DNA of 64,000 bases from Gemmatimonadetes bacterium T265 (GCA_019973575.1 BPUI01000001.1:496001-560000), one strand, 5' to 3'. Positions 1 through 9,340 are shown, counted from the stretch's first letter. The notes: generated by a model from the letters alone, not told the origin. Translations and numbers: made by a program.

Positions 1-1939
1 TCCCCGTGTCCTCCTCCATCCACATCCGCCCGCCGCCCGCGCCGCAGCAGAGCCCGCGGCTCTTCGTCCGCTTCGGCTCGACGAGGTTCACGACCGGGAG
101 CGCGCGCTTGAGCGCGTTGCGCGGCGCGTCGTACACGTCGTTGTAGCGGCCCAGGTAGCAGCTGTCGTGGTAGACCATCGTCAGGCGCCGCCCCTCGTCC
201 GTGTCGAGCGGGACGAGCCCCTGCTGCAGCAGCCGCTCGATGTACGTCGTGTGGTGGATCACCTCGTAGTTCCCGCCTAACTGCGGAAACTCGTTGCCGA
301 TCTGGTGGAAGCAGTGCGGGCAGAAGGTGACGACCGTCTTCACCTCGTAGCGGTCCAGCGTCTCGATCGCCCCCTTGGCGAGCGTCTGGTACAGGTACTC
401 GTTCCCCATGCGGCGCGCGGGGTCGCCGTGGCAGGTCTCCTCCTGCCCCAAAATCGCGAAGTCCACGCCGGCCGCCTTCAACACCCGCGCGAATGCGACG
501 GTGATCTTCTTCGCCCGGTCGTCGAACGAGCCCATGCACCCGACCCAGAAGAGCAGCTCCGGCCGCTTTCCCTGCTCGAACGCCTCCGCCATCGTGGGGA
601 TCTCCATCCCCTCGGCCCACTCCTCGCGCACCGCGGGGCTGAACGCCCACGGGGAGCCGTTGCGCTCCATCGACGTGAACGCCGGCTGCAGCTGCTCCGG
701 AAAGCGCGACTCCGAGAGCACGAGGTAGCGCCGCATCTCGTTGATCACGTCGAGCTGGTCGATGCTCACCGGGCACTCCTGCACGCACGCGCGGCAGCTC
801 GTGCACGCCCAGAGCTCCTCCTCGGTGATGTAGTGGTCGAGGAGGGTGTTGCCGAGGATGTCGGCGGCGGTCCGCGCGCCGCCTTCGGCCGCGAGCCCGT
901 CGGCCCCCTCGCCGGCGTCGAGGCGGTGGTGCTTCAGTTCGTCGAAGTCGCGGACGACGAGCGGCGCCTTCTCCATCAGGCGCTGCCTCACGTTGACGAC
1001 GATCTTGCGCGGGCTGAGCAGCTTGCCCGTGAGGTTGGCCGGGCACGCCGCCGTGCAGCGCCCGCACTGCGTGCACGAGTAGCCGTCGAGCAGGTTCTTC
1101 CACGTCAGCTGCCCGACGTCGTTCGCCCCGAACGACTCGGCCGTCTCGTCCTCAAGGTCCATCGGGCGCATCGCGCCCTTCGCGCCCGGGCCCTCGGTGT
1201 TGCTGAGGTAGGTGTTGGGCAGCGACACCAGCACGTGCAGGTGCTTCGAGAACGGGAGGTAGTTGAGGAAGCCGAGCACGAGGAGCGCGTGCGTCCACCA
1301 GCTCACGTTGCGCACGGCGAGCGCGGTGTCGGGCGGGACGACGCGGCCGAGCCCGATGCCTAACAGATGGCCCACGACGCGGCCGTAGCCCGGCGTCCCG
1401 GCCGCCATCGCCGGCTCGATCACCGCCTCCATCGCGTTCGTGAGCAGCAGCGTGAACATCAGCACCGCGATCACCGAGAGGATGATCACGGCCTCGCGCG
1501 TCTCCACGCCGTCCCCCTGCAGCCGCCGCGGCTTGAGCACGAGCCGGCGGTAGATGAGCCAGCTCACCGCGCCCCAGACGAGCAGGGCGAACAGCTCCTG
1601 CGAGAGCGCGAACGCGCCGTAGAGCGGCCCCGGCAGGAACTTCGCGTACCCGAACCCGCCCCACACGCCCTGCACCATCATCTCGGCCGTGCCGGCGGTG
1701 ATGACGCAGAAGCCCCAGAAGACGAGCGCGTGCATGAGCCCCGCGACGGGGTCGCGCAGGATCTTGCTCTGCGCGATCCCGATCGAGAGCAGGTTCCACA
1801 GCCGCCGCGCGGGGTCGTTCGTGCGATCGTCCGGTTTACCGACGCCGGTGGCGAACGCGTAGAGGCGTTGCGCGCTATAGGCGAAGAAGCCTGACGCGAG
1901 CACGAGGATGATGAGGAAGACGACGTTCGCGGTGGTCAC
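1..1939 (-). CDS. Membrane-bound heterodisulfide-reductase-like Fe-S oxidoreductase, EMO-like (3' end outside window)
   Basis: The gene reads leftward from a GTG at 1939 (about 646 codons visible) and runs off the window edge. The N-terminus is hydrophobic and resembles NarI-type cytochrome b domains: a first membrane segment at about residues 6-24, then [19 protein letters not shown] and a His at residue 70. Two 4Fe-4S motifs follow, CxxCxxCxxxCP at Cys289-299 and again at Cys379-389. Near the edge is a CCG-type motif ([15 protein letters not shown], Cys631-632). This order (b-type membrane domain, two 4Fe-4S, CCG domains) is known from ETF:menaquinone oxidoreductases (EMO) and HdrD/GlpC-like proteins. 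I infer that it passes electrons from ETF to menaquinone; etfB-etfA lie about 8 kb away. Other HdrD-like roles are possible. Confidence 0.85.
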   Translation of the reverse strand, partial: MTTANVVFLIILVLASGFFAYSAQRLYAFATGVGKPDDRTNDPARRLWNLLSIGIAQSKILRDPVAGLMHALVFWGFCVITAGTAEMMVQGVWGGFGYAKFLPGPLYGAFALSQELFALLVWGAVSWLIYRRLVLKPRRLQGDGVETREAVIILSVIAVLMFTLLLTNAMEAVIEPAMAAGTPGYGRVVGHLLGIGLGRVVPPDTALAVRNVSWWTHALLVLGFLNYLPFSKHLHVLVSLPNTYLSNTEGPGAKGAMRPMDLEDETAESFGANDVGQLTWKNLLDGYSCTQCGRCTAACPANLTGKLLSPRKIVVNVRQRLMEKAPLVVRDFDELKHHRLDAGEGADGLAAEGGARTAADILGNTLLDHYITEEELWACTSCRACVQECPVSIDQLDVINEMRRYLVLSESRFPEQLQPAFTSMERNGSPWAFSPAVREEWAEGMEIPTMAEAFEQGKRPELLFWVGCMGSFDDRAKKITVAFARVLKAAGVDFAILGQEETCHGDPARRMGNEYLYQTLAKGAIETLDRYEVKTVVTFCPHCFHQIGNEFPQLGGNYEVIHHTTYIERLLQQGLVPLDTDEGRRLTMVYHDSCYLGRYNDVYDAPRNALKRALPVVNLVEPKRTKSRGLCCGAGGGRMWMEEDTG

Positions 1940-2178
1940 GGTCGGGAATCGACGAGCGGGGGCCGGCGGCGCCGGCGTGCGACGAACAGCGTTCGGCGGC
2001 CTCCGCGGAGGCGGCGGTCGCAAGCGGGACGATGCGCGTATGCTACCACCCGCGCGCGGAGCCCGGAACGGGCGGCGCACCGGCTGTCGATTCCGGCGTG
2101 CCCCGTCCGACTAGGGGACGTAACCACCCGCGCGCGGGCCGGTACGATCCCTTCCCCTTCTTCCCCGAGGAGCCCCCG

Positions 2179-2541
2179 ATGAAGTACATCTGCCTGATCT
2201 ACGACAATGACGCCGAGTGGGCCCGCATGCCCAAGGACGAGTTCGATGCGACCATGGGCGAGTACATGGCGCGGGGCAACGAGCTCCTGCAGAGCGGCCA
2301 CATGACCGGCGGTGCGCGACTCGAGCAGAGTCACACCGCGAGCACGGTGCGCGTGCGCGGTGGCGCGCTCTCGACGGTCGATGGCCCGTACGCGGAGACC
2401 AAGGAGCAGCTCTCGGGCTACCTCCTCGTCGAGGCCCGCGACCTCAACGAGGCCATCCAGCTGGCCGCGCGCATCCCCGCCGCGCGCATGGGCGCGGTCG
2501 AGGTGCGGCCGGTCGCCGCCATGGGGCGCCAGCCCACGTGA
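2179..2541 (+). CDS. DGPF/YCII-family protein linked to an ECF42-type sigma factor
   Basis: This 120-residue protein begins MKYICLIYDND and contains TVDGPYAETKEQ, the motif behind the DGPF name of this YCII-related family, followed by a conserved block ending AAMGRQPT. I chose ATG 2179 because a GAGGAG ribosome site lies at 2166-2171; the frame stays open further upstream without family similarity. The stop overlaps the GTG start of the sigma factor (GTGA), so the two are translationally coupled. DGPF proteins are typical partners of ECF42 sigma factors. Their biochemical role is unknown; a sensory or small-molecule-binding function is inferred. Confidence 0.85.
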   Translation: MKYICLIYDNDAEWARMPKDEFDATMGEYMARGNELLQSGHMTGGARLEQSHTASTVRVRGGALSTVDGPYAETKEQLSGYLLVEARDLNEAIQLAARIPAARMGAVEVRPVAAMGRQPT

Positions 2542-3785
2542 AGGACGGCGCGCGCGCGGCCGTCTACCGCGACGAGTCGCGCCGCGTGCTCGCCACGCTC
2601 ATCCGCCTCCTCGGCGACTTCGACCTCGCCGAGGAGGCGCTGCACGACGCGTTCGCCGCCGCACTCGAGCGGTGGCCGCGCGACGGGATGCCGGCGAACC
2701 CGCGGGCGTGGCTCGTGAGCGCCGGGCGCTTCCGCGCGCTCGACCGCCTGCGGCGCGAGCGCGCGTTCGACGCCCGGCGCGGCGAGCTCGCCCGGGCGCC
2801 GGAAGGAGCCTGCGCCGCGGCCGACGACGTCGCGGACGGCGGGATCGCCGACGACCGCCTGCGCCTCGTCTTCACCTGCTGTCACCCTTCGTTAAGCATC
2901 GACGCGCAGGTCGCGCTCACCCTGCGCACGGTGGGCGGCCTGACGACCGAGGAGATCGCGCGCGCGTTCCTCGTCCCCGCGCCGACGCTGGCACAGCGCG
3001 TGGTGCGCGCGAAGGCCAAGATCCGCGACGCGCGCATCCCGTACGAGGTCCCCGCGGCGCACGAGCTGCCGGCGCGGCCGGACGCCGTGCTCGCGGTGCT
3101 CTACCTCGTTTTCAACGAGGGCTACGCCGCGACCGCGGGGGGCGCGCTCACGCGCGCCGACCTCTCGGCCGAAGCGATCCGGCTGGCCCGGCTCGTGGCC
3201 GAGCTGCCCCCGGGCGGCGCGGAGGTGGAAGGGCTCCTGGCGCTCATGCTGCTGACCGACGCGCGGCGCGCGGCGCGCGCGACGCCGGACGGCGACGTGG
3301 CGCTCCTCGAAGACCAGGACCGCCGGTTGTGGGACCGGGCGCAGATCGCCGAAGGGCTCGCGCGCGTCGAGCGGGCGCTTCGGGCGCGGCCGGTCAGCGC
3401 GTACGCGCTCCAGGCCGCGATCGCCGCCCTGCACGGCGAGGCGCCGCGCGCCGACGCGACCGACTGGCGACAGATCGTCGCGCTCTACGACCTGCTGCTC
3501 GCCGCGCGGCCGTCGCCGGTCGTCGAGCTGAACCGGGCCGCCGCGGTCGCGATGGCCGACGGCCCCGAGTACGGCGTGGCGCGCGGGCTCGCGCTCGTCG
3601 ACGCGCTGCTCGCGCGCGGGGAGCTGGCCGCGTACCAGCCGGCGCACGCCGCGCGCGCGGAGCTGCTGCGGCGGCTCGGGCGCGCGGGCGAGGCGCGCGC
3701 GGCGTACGAGGAGGCGCTTCGCTTGACGGCGCACGGACCGCAGCGGAGGTTCCTCGTACGGCGCCTCACGGAGGTGCCCGTGTAG
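2538..3785 (+). CDS. ECF42-type RNA polymerase sigma factor with C-terminal helical extension
   Basis: This 415-residue sigma-70 family protein has region 2 at about residues 10-75 (LGDFDLAEEALHDAFAAA and RAWLVSAGRFRALDRLRR). Region 4 is at about 110-160 (QVALTLRTVGGLTTEEIARAF). The long C-terminal extension, about 170-415, is helical and TPR-like, including LVFNEGYAAT and VELNRAAAVA, as in the DUF6596 extension of ECF42 sigmas. These lack a classical anti-sigma factor and rely on the extension. The start is GTG 2538, overlapping the DGPF stop. It probably directs expression of the DGPF gene and nearby targets; no promoter motif was identified. Confidence 0.88.
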   Translation: MKDGARAAVYRDESRRVLATLIRLLGDFDLAEEALHDAFAAALERWPRDGMPANPRAWLVSAGRFRALDRLRRERAFDARRGELARAPEGACAAADDVADGGIADDRLRLVFTCCHPSLSIDAQVALTLRTVGGLTTEEIARAFLVPAPTLAQRVVRAKAKIRDARIPYEVPAAHELPARPDAVLAVLYLVFNEGYAATAGGALTRADLSAEAIRLARLVAELPPGGAEVEGLLALMLLTDARRAARATPDGDVALLEDQDRRLWDRAQIAEGLARVERALRARPVSAYALQAAIAALHGEAPRADATDWRQIVALYDLLLAARPSPVVELNRAAAVAMADGPEYGVARGLALVDALLARGELAAYQPAHAARAELLRRLGRAGEARAAYEEALRLTAHGPQRRFLVRRLTEVPV

Positions 3786-3809
3786 CCGGTCCCCACCCCC
3801 GCGCCCGCA

Positions 3810-5327
3810 ATGATCCGCTCCCTCGCCGCACGCCTCCGCGTCGTCGCCGCCGTCCTCGTGCTCCCGGCACTCGCCGCCGCCCAACCCCAGCCGGCCCTCG
3901 GCGACTTCGAAGGGCAGACCGACGTCGGCGCGGTCCACCACGCGGGCGCCGCGACCTACGACTCGGCGCGGCAGGCGTACGCCGTTTCGGGCTCGGGGGC
4001 GAACGTCTGGGCCGACCGCGACGCGTTCCACTTCGTGTGGAAGCGGATGACGGGCAACTTCATCCTCACGGCGCGTGCCGGGCTCGTCGGCCGGGGCGTC
4101 GAGGCGCACCGGAAGATGGGGTGGATGGTCCGCTCGACGCTCGCCGCGGACGCGCCGCACGCGTCGGCTGTGGTCCACGGCGACGGCCTCGCCTCGCTGC
4201 AGTTCCGGCCGCGCGCGGGGGCGCAGACCGAGGAGCACCGCTCGCCGGTGAGCGCGCCCGACGTTGTCCAGCTCGAGCGGCGCGGCGGGACGTACATCAT
4301 GTCGGTCGCGCGCGCGGGCGACACCTTCAGCACGGAGCAGGTGTCGGACGTCGCGCTCGGCGACACGGTGTACGTCGGGCTGTTCGTCTGCGCGCACAAC
4401 GACACCGTGGTCGAGCAGGCGGCGTTCCGCGACGTGCGGATCACCCTGCCCGCGCCCGAGGGATTCGTCCCATATCAGACCTATCTCGGCGCCGACCTGG
4501 AACTCCTCGACGTCGCGACCGGCGACCGCACGGTCGTGTACCGCTCGCCCAGCGCGCTGCAGGCGCCGAACTGGACGCCCGACGGACGCGCGCTGCTCTA
4601 CAACGACGGCGGCCGGATGTACCGGTTCGACCTCGCGACGCGCACGCCGGCGCGCATCGAGACCGGCGCGGTGACGAACAGCAACAACGACCACGTCCTC
4701 TCGTTCGACGGGCGCGTCCTCGGCATCAGCAGCGGGGTCGCGGCCGAGGGGGGGCGGTCGGCCGTGTACACGGTGCCCGTGGGGGGCGGGACGCCCGCGC
4801 GGGTCACGCCGCTCACGCCGTCGTACCTGCACGGCTGGTCGCCGGACGGGAAGTACCTGGTCTACACGGGCCAGCGCGGCGGGGAGTTCGACATCTACCG
4901 CATCCCGGCCGCGGGCGGCGAGGAGGTGCGCCTCACGAACACGCCCGGCCTCGACGACGGCCCCGAGTACTCGCCCGACGGGAAGTGGATCTATTTCAAC
5001 TCCGTGCGCAGCGGGCGGATGCAGATCTGGCGCATGCGCCCCGACGGCAGCGCGCCGGAGCAGCTGACCAACGACGCGTACAACAACTGGTTCCCCCACG
5101 TCTCGCCGGACGGGCGCTCGCTCGTCTTCATCTCCTTCCCGCCCGAGGTGCCGCCGGGGGACCACCCGTGGTACAAGCACGTGTACCTGCGCATGATGCC
5201 GGCCGGCGGCGGCGCGTCGCGGGTGATCGCGTACGTGTACGGCGGGCAGGGGACGATCAACGTGCCGTCGTGGTCGCCGGACTCCAAGCGGGTGGCGTTC
5301 GTGAGCAACACGGGGCCGGCCCGCTGA
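3810..5327 (+). CDS. Exported TolB/PD40 beta-propeller protein with N-terminal lectin-like domain
   Basis: This 505-residue protein has a Sec signal peptide (about residues 1-25, ending LPALAAAQP). The N-terminal part, about 30-215, resembles DUF1349/concanavalin-A-like domains (WKRMTGNFILTARA, KMGWMVRSTL). The rest is a propeller built of WD40-like PD40 repeats: APNWTPDGRALLY, GWSPDGKYLVY, PEYSPDGKWIYF, PHVSPDGRSLVF, PSWSPDSKRVAF. It lies 24 bp after the sigma gene on the same strand and may be cotranscribed. TolB-like proteins of this build are common in secreted hydrolase loci; the ligand cannot be told from sequence. Confidence 0.85.
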   Translation: MIRSLAARLRVVAAVLVLPALAAAQPQPALGDFEGQTDVGAVHHAGAATYDSARQAYAVSGSGANVWADRDAFHFVWKRMTGNFILTARAGLVGRGVEAHRKMGWMVRSTLAADAPHASAVVHGDGLASLQFRPRAGAQTEEHRSPVSAPDVVQLERRGGTYIMSVARAGDTFSTEQVSDVALGDTVYVGLFVCAHNDTVVEQAAFRDVRITLPAPEGFVPYQTYLGADLELLDVATGDRTVVYRSPSALQAPNWTPDGRALLYNDGGRMYRFDLATRTPARIETGAVTNSNNDHVLSFDGRVLGISSGVAAEGGRSAVYTVPVGGGTPARVTPLTPSYLHGWSPDGKYLVYTGQRGGEFDIYRIPAAGGEEVRLTNTPGLDDGPEYSPDGKWIYFNSVRSGRMQIWRMRPDGSAPEQLTNDAYNNWFPHVSPDGRSLVFISFPPEVPPGDHPWYKHVYLRMMPAGGGASRVIAYVYGGQGTINVPSWSPDSKRVAFVSNTGPAR

Positions 5328-5343
5328 CGCCGGCCGTGCCCGG

Positions 5344-5403
5344 GCCCGCCGCGCGATGGCCCGCCGCGCGATGGCCAGCAGCCCGCTGGCCCGCCGCACC
5401 ATG
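5344..5403 (+). repeat. Four tandem 15-bp units before the PQQ dehydrogenase start
   Basis: Units lie at 5344-5358, 5359-5373, 5374-5388 and 5389-5403. The first two are identical (GCCCGCCGCGCGATG), the third is degenerate and the fourth differs at two positions. The array fills the gap between the TolB-like stop (5327) and the GTG at 5414. It stays open in the dehydrogenase frame, so slippage could lengthen or shorten a leader if translation began further upstream. Confidence 0.8.
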
Positions 5404-5413
5404 GGCCGATCGC

Positions 5414-7600
5414 GTGACGGGGGGCGAGCGCCGGCGCACGTCGGCTGCCGCGCTATTCGCGGTGCTGGTGTGCACCTCCGGCCGCCTGCCGGGCGGGCCG
5501 CCATCCCCCGTCCCGGCCACGGACTGGCGCGTCACCGGCGGCGAGCCGGGCAACACGCATTACTCGCCGCTCGCCCAGATCACCCGCGAGAACGTTAGGC
5601 AGCTCTCCGTCGCCTGGGTCTACCACACCGGCGACGCGCCGCCGGGCGGCCACTTGGAGATCCAGGCCACGCCGGTCGTCGTCGCCGGCGTGCTCTACAC
5701 GACGACGCCCGCGCTCGCCGTCGTCGCGCTCCGCGCCGACAGCGGCACGCCGCTCTGGCGTTTCGACCCGTTCGCGGGGCGCGCGCGCGGGTCGCACGTG
5801 AACCGCGGCGTCGTGTACTGGGCGGAGAGCGGCGACCGTCGGATCTTCTTCACCGCGGGCCGGCGGCTCTACGCGTTGGACGCGGCGACCGGCCGTCCCA
5901 TCCCGACGTTCGGCGACTCGGGGTCGGTGGACCTCGCCGTCGGGCTCGGCCGCGACGTCGGCGACGCACAGCTCCTCGCGACGAGCCCCGGGGTGATCTA
6001 CCACGACCTGCTCATCCAGGGCACGCGCGTCGGCGAGGGCGAGGGGTCGGCGCCCGGCCACGTGCGCGCGTACGACGTGCGCACGGGGAAGATCCGCTGG
6101 ACGTTCCACACCATCCCGCAGCCCGGCGAGCCCGGTCACGAGACCTGGCCCGCGGGCGCCGAACGGACCGCGGGCGGCGCGAACTCGTGGGCGGGGATGG
6201 CCGTGGACGTGGCGCGCGGGCTCGTCTACGTCCCCACGGGCTCGGCCACGCCGGACTTCTACGGCGGCGCGCGCCTGGGGCAGGACCTCTACGCGAACAC
6301 GCTGCTCGCGCTCGACGCGGCGACGGGCGAGCGGCGCTGGCACTTCCAGACCGTGCACCACGACCTCTGGGACCGCGACCTCCCCGCCGCGCCGAATCTG
6401 GTGACGGTGACGCGCGACGGCCGCCCCGTCGATGCGGTCGCGCAGATCACGAAGACGGGGTTCGTCTTCCTCTTCGACCGCCTAACCGGGCGCCCGCTGT
6501 TCCCCGTCGAGGAGCGGCCCTTCCCCGCGTCCGACCTGCGCGGCGAGCGCGCGTGGCCGACGCAGCCGGTCCCGCTCCGGCCCGCGCCGTTCACGCGCCA
6601 GACGGTGACCGAGGCGGACCTCACGGACCGCACCCCCGACGCGCACGCGGCCGTGCTGCGGCGGTTCCGCACCTTCCGCCCGGGCGGCCTGTTCACGCCG
6701 CCGAGCCGCGCGGGGAGCGTCGTGATGCCGGGGTTCGACGGGGGCGGCGAGTGGGGCGGGGCCGCGGTCGACCGCGAGACGGGCGTGCTCTACGTCAACG
6801 GCAGCGACGTCCCGTGGATCGCGGCGATGCGGCCGACGTCGCGCGTCGTGGCGTCGGCCGCGCCCCGCACGGGCGCGGCCGTGTACGCCGCGACGTGCGC
6901 CGGGTGCCACAAGGCGGACCGCCGCGGCGACGGCGACCGCGTGCCGTCGCTCGTCGGAGTCGCGGCCCGCCTAACGACGGCCCAGGTGGCGCGGGTCGTC
7001 GCGCACGGCCGGGGGTTCATGCCCGCCTTCGCCGGCCTCCCCGAAGCGGAGCGGGCGGCGGTGGTCGCGTACGTGCGCGGCGACCCGCCGCCCGCGCCCC
7101 CGCCCCGGACGCCGCGCGACGACTCGCCGCACGCGGCGGAGCTGGCCGCGTCGCGCGCCCGGCCTAACACCGCGCCGTACGAGTTCGCCGGCTACGAACG
7201 GTGGAAGGACCCGGACGGTTACCCCGCCGTGAAGCCGCCGTGGGGGACGCTGAACGCGATCGACCTCAACACCGGCGCGTACCGCTGGCGGATCCCGCTC
7301 GGCGACCACCCGGAGCTGTCGGCCGCGCGCGGCGGGCCGACCGGCACCGAGCAGTACGGCGGGCCGGTCGTCACGGCCGGCGGTCTCGTGTTCATCGCGG
7401 CCACCTCGGACGAGAAGTTCCGCGCCTTCGACAAGGCGACCGGGCGGCTACTCTGGGAGGCGCCGCTGCCGGCGGCCGGGTACGCGACGGCGAGCACGTA
7501 CGCGGTCGTCGGGCGGCAGTACGTGGTGATCGCCGCGGGCGGGGGAAAGCTCGGGACAAAGTCGGGGGACGCGTACGTGGCGTTCGCGCTGCCGGAGTGA
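5414..7600 (+). CDS. PQQ-dependent alcohol/glucose-type dehydrogenase with inserted cytochrome c domain
   Basis: This 728-residue quinoprotein starts at GTG 5414, followed by a basic stretch and a hydrophobic signal (AAALFAVLVCTSG) that could be a lipobox around the Cys. The mature part begins TDWRVTGGEPGNTHYSPL, the usual opening of membrane or periplasmic PQQ glucose/alcohol dehydrogenases. Propeller blades include NSWAGMAVDVARGLVYVPTG and HHDLWDRDLPAAPNLV. A heme c motif CAGCH (Cys495, Cys498, His499) sits inside the propeller, and further blades follow (PPWGTLNAIDLNTGAYRW, GGLVFIAATSDEKFRAFD). Electrons probably pass from PQQ to the heme and then to the respiratory chain. The substrate is unknown and no PQQ synthesis genes are nearby. 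Confidence 0.88.
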   Translation: MTGGERRRTSAAALFAVLVCTSGRLPGGPPSPVPATDWRVTGGEPGNTHYSPLAQITRENVRQLSVAWVYHTGDAPPGGHLEIQATPVVVAGVLYTTTPALAVVALRADSGTPLWRFDPFAGRARGSHVNRGVVYWAESGDRRIFFTAGRRLYALDAATGRPIPTFGDSGSVDLAVGLGRDVGDAQLLATSPGVIYHDLLIQGTRVGEGEGSAPGHVRAYDVRTGKIRWTFHTIPQPGEPGHETWPAGAERTAGGANSWAGMAVDVARGLVYVPTGSATPDFYGGARLGQDLYANTLLALDAATGERRWHFQTVHHDLWDRDLPAAPNLVTVTRDGRPVDAVAQITKTGFVFLFDRLTGRPLFPVEERPFPASDLRGERAWPTQPVPLRPAPFTRQTVTEADLTDRTPDAHAAVLRRFRTFRPGGLFTPPSRAGSVVMPGFDGGGEWGGAAVDRETGVLYVNGSDVPWIAAMRPTSRVVASAAPRTGAAVYAATCAGCHKADRRGDGDRVPSLVGVAARLTTAQVARVVAHGRGFMPAFAGLPEAERAAVVAYVRGDPPPAPPPRTPRDDSPHAAELAASRARPNTAPYEFAGYERWKDPDGYPAVKPPWGTLNAIDLNTGAYRWRIPLGDHPELSAARGGPTGTEQYGGPVVTAGGLVFIAATSDEKFRAFDKATGRLLWEAPLPAAGYATASTYAVVGRQYVVIAAGGGKLGTKSGDAYVAFALPE

Positions 7601-7643
7601 GCGCGCGACGTACGAGCGCGCGGCGCGCCGCCTAGAGTGACTG

Positions 7644-7750
7644 GCGCTTGCGCGAGGCGGGGATGGATCCCCGCGTTCGCGGGGGTGACGACGCATGCGA
7701 TGCCGTCATTCCCGCGAACGCGGGAATCCACGGCTGCTACACGCAAGCGC
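7644..7750. repeat. Nested inverted-repeat intergenic element
   Basis: Outer 9-bp arms GCGCTTGCG (7644-7652) and CGCAAGCGC (7742-7750) are perfect complements. Inside, 25-bp arms at 7665-7689 and 7705-7729 pair with a few mismatches, and each arm is itself palindromic around CGCGTTCGCG or CGCGAACGCG. The TCATTCCCGCGAACGCGGGA core resembles a dispersed intergenic repeat found in many proteobacterial genomes. It lies between the convergent ends of the PQQ dehydrogenase (+) and the GH130-like gene (-) and could also stop transcription from both sides. Confidence 0.75.
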
Positions 7751-7758
7751 TACGTGCT

Positions 7759-8913
7759 CTAACGACCCGCGGCGGGGTCCCACACCGCGACCCCCACCCG
7801 CGAGTCCGCCGTCCCGTAGTACAGGTACCACCGCCCGCGGAACGGCACGAGCCCCTCGACGAACGTCGTCCCCTCCGCGTACTGCCCGCTCCGCTCGTAC
7901 GGCGCCGTCGGGCGGATGAACGGCGCGCCGGCGCGCTCGAGCAGCCGGACCGGGTCGCGCGCGTCGAAGAGCGCCTGCCCGGCGGTGTACGCCTTGTTAG
8001 GCACGGTCGAGTCGCCGTAGCGGCGGTCGTTGCCGGCGTTGTAGAGCACGACGATGCCGCGCTCGGTGAGCACCGGCGGCGCGCCCGCCTCGACGAGCCA
8101 CGAGTCGAAGTAGCCCGGCCGCGGCGAGAGCACCTTCAGCGGGCGCCCGTTCGCGTCCTCGATCGGCGTCCAGCGCACGAGGTCGTCGCTCGTCGCGATC
8201 AGGACGTCGGGCACGTTGAAGTACATCCAGTAGCGCCCGTTCACCCGCGCCGCGACGAGCCGCTCCCCACGCGCCGAGTCGCGCACGAGGCGCGTCAGGA
8301 TCGCGCCTGACTTCGACTCGAAGTCGCGGTACTTCCCGCCCGCTGCGTCGGCGAGCGCGGGACCGTGCTTCGTCCACCGCACGAGGTCGCGCGAGGTCGC
8401 GACCGCGAGCCGGGGGACGTCGCGGTTCCACTGCGTGTAGGTGAGCACGTACGTCCCGTCCTCGGCCTCGACGACGCGCGGGTCCTCGACCCCGCCCGGC
8501 CACTCGTAGTGCTGCTGCGCGTCGCGGTCGGGGTAGAGCACGGGCGCGGGTCGCCGCGTGAAGCGCAGCCCGTCGCCGCTCTCGGCGAGGCCGATGCGCG
8601 AGGTCTGGCCGCCGATCTTGGTCGCCGCGCTCGAGTCCTCCGCGCGGTAGAGCACGTACACGCGGCCGCCGCGCACGACGGCGGCCGGGTTGAACGTGGC
8701 GTACGCCTCCCAGCGTACGACGCTGTCGCCCATCGGCGAGCGGAACGCCCCCGCGCTGCTCGGCGCGAGGACGGGGTTCGCGGCGGGCTTCGCGAACGGC
8801 CCGAACATCCACGGCCGCTCGCCGGACGGGTGTTGTTGCGCGCGGCCGGCGCCGGCGGCGAGCGCCGACGCGAGGGCCGCGCGGAGGACGGTGTGCATCA
8901 TGGCCCGCAGCAT
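7759..8913 (-). CDS. Exported glycoside hydrolase family 130-like protein (five-bladed propeller)
   Basis: This 384-residue protein has a signal peptide ending near AAGAGRAQQ (ATG 8913; ATG 8901 is an alternative). The body has the features of GH130 and related GH43/32/68-like propellers: FNPAAVVRGGRVYVLYRAED, SRIGLAESGDGLRF, GGVEDPRVVEAEDGTYVLTYT, RDFESKSG, GIVVLYNAGND and RWYLYYGTADSRVGVA. GH130 members are beta-mannoside phosphorylases or hydrolases. An exported form suggests hydrolysis or binding of mannosides outside the cytoplasm, since phosphorolysis would need cytoplasmic phosphate. The substrate is inferred from the family only. Confidence 0.8.
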   Translation of the reverse strand: MLRAMMHTVLRAALASALAAGAGRAQQHPSGERPWMFGPFAKPAANPVLAPSSAGAFRSPMGDSVVRWEAYATFNPAAVVRGGRVYVLYRAEDSSAATKIGGQTSRIGLAESGDGLRFTRRPAPVLYPDRDAQQHYEWPGGVEDPRVVEAEDGTYVLTYTQWNRDVPRLAVATSRDLVRWTKHGPALADAAGGKYRDFESKSGAILTRLVRDSARGERLVAARVNGRYWMYFNVPDVLIATSDDLVRWTPIEDANGRPLKVLSPRPGYFDSWLVEAGAPPVLTERGIVVLYNAGNDRRYGDSTVPNKAYTAGQALFDARDPVRLLERAGAPFIRPTAPYERSGQYAEGTTFVEGLVPFRGRWYLYYGTADSRVGVAVWDPAAGR

Positions 8914-8974
8914 CGCGGGCGGGCCACGATTTCGCCAGCCATCCCCTCAGTCCATCTCGCTCAGTCCATCTCGC

Positions 8975-9340
8975 TCAGACCGGGCCCGCCGTCCGCCCCC
9001 GCCGCGCCGCGATGAACGACCGCACCGCGAGCACGAGGAACGCCCCGCACAGCACGCTCATCGCGACGGTCGAACGGATCATCGCCGGCGGGAAGCGGTT
9101 CGTGCCGCCCATCATCACCGGCCCGAGCCCGGCGACGAGCCCGACGAGCGACAGCGCCGCCGCCGCGTGCATCGCGTGCTTGCGCCATTCCTCACGCCCG
9201 GCCGCGATGCCGAGCGCGAGGAAGAGCACGCCGAGCACGGACGGGATGAGCGCCATCGGGCTCCGCGTCGCGGACTGCGTGTAGCCCCAGCCGCCGAGGA
9301 CGATCAGCAGGATGCCGAGGAACGATGTCGTGTTAGGCAT
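8975..9340 (-). CDS. Small multi-pass membrane protein, unknown function
   Basis: This 121-residue protein has four hydrophobic segments at about residues 7-22, 29-47, 59-78 and 88-108. It starts ATGCCTAAC, so its start falls in the GTTAGGC word. It ends in RSFIAARRGRTAG. It lies 9 bp after the etfA stop on the same strand, so cotranscription with etfBA is likely. No catalytic motif was seen. Confidence 0.7.
   Translation of the reverse strand: MPNTTSFLGILLIVLGGWGYTQSATRSPMALIPSVLGVLFLALGIAAGREEWRKHAMHAAAALSLVGLVAGLGPVMMGGTNRFPPAMIRSTVAMSVLCGAFLVLAVRSFIAARRGRTAGPV

Noticed and set aside
2312-5413. A very long open + strand frame running through the sigma and TolB-like genes into the PQQ dehydrogenase
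   Set aside because: Its translation before 5414 is Arg/Ala/Pro-rich with no domain similarity, and it overlaps well-supported genes. Only the part from GTG 5414 is real.
2892-5504. 870-codon open frame on the minus strand
   Set aside because: It is antisense to the sigma and TolB-like genes, Arg-rich, and shows no motifs; a GC-rich shadow.
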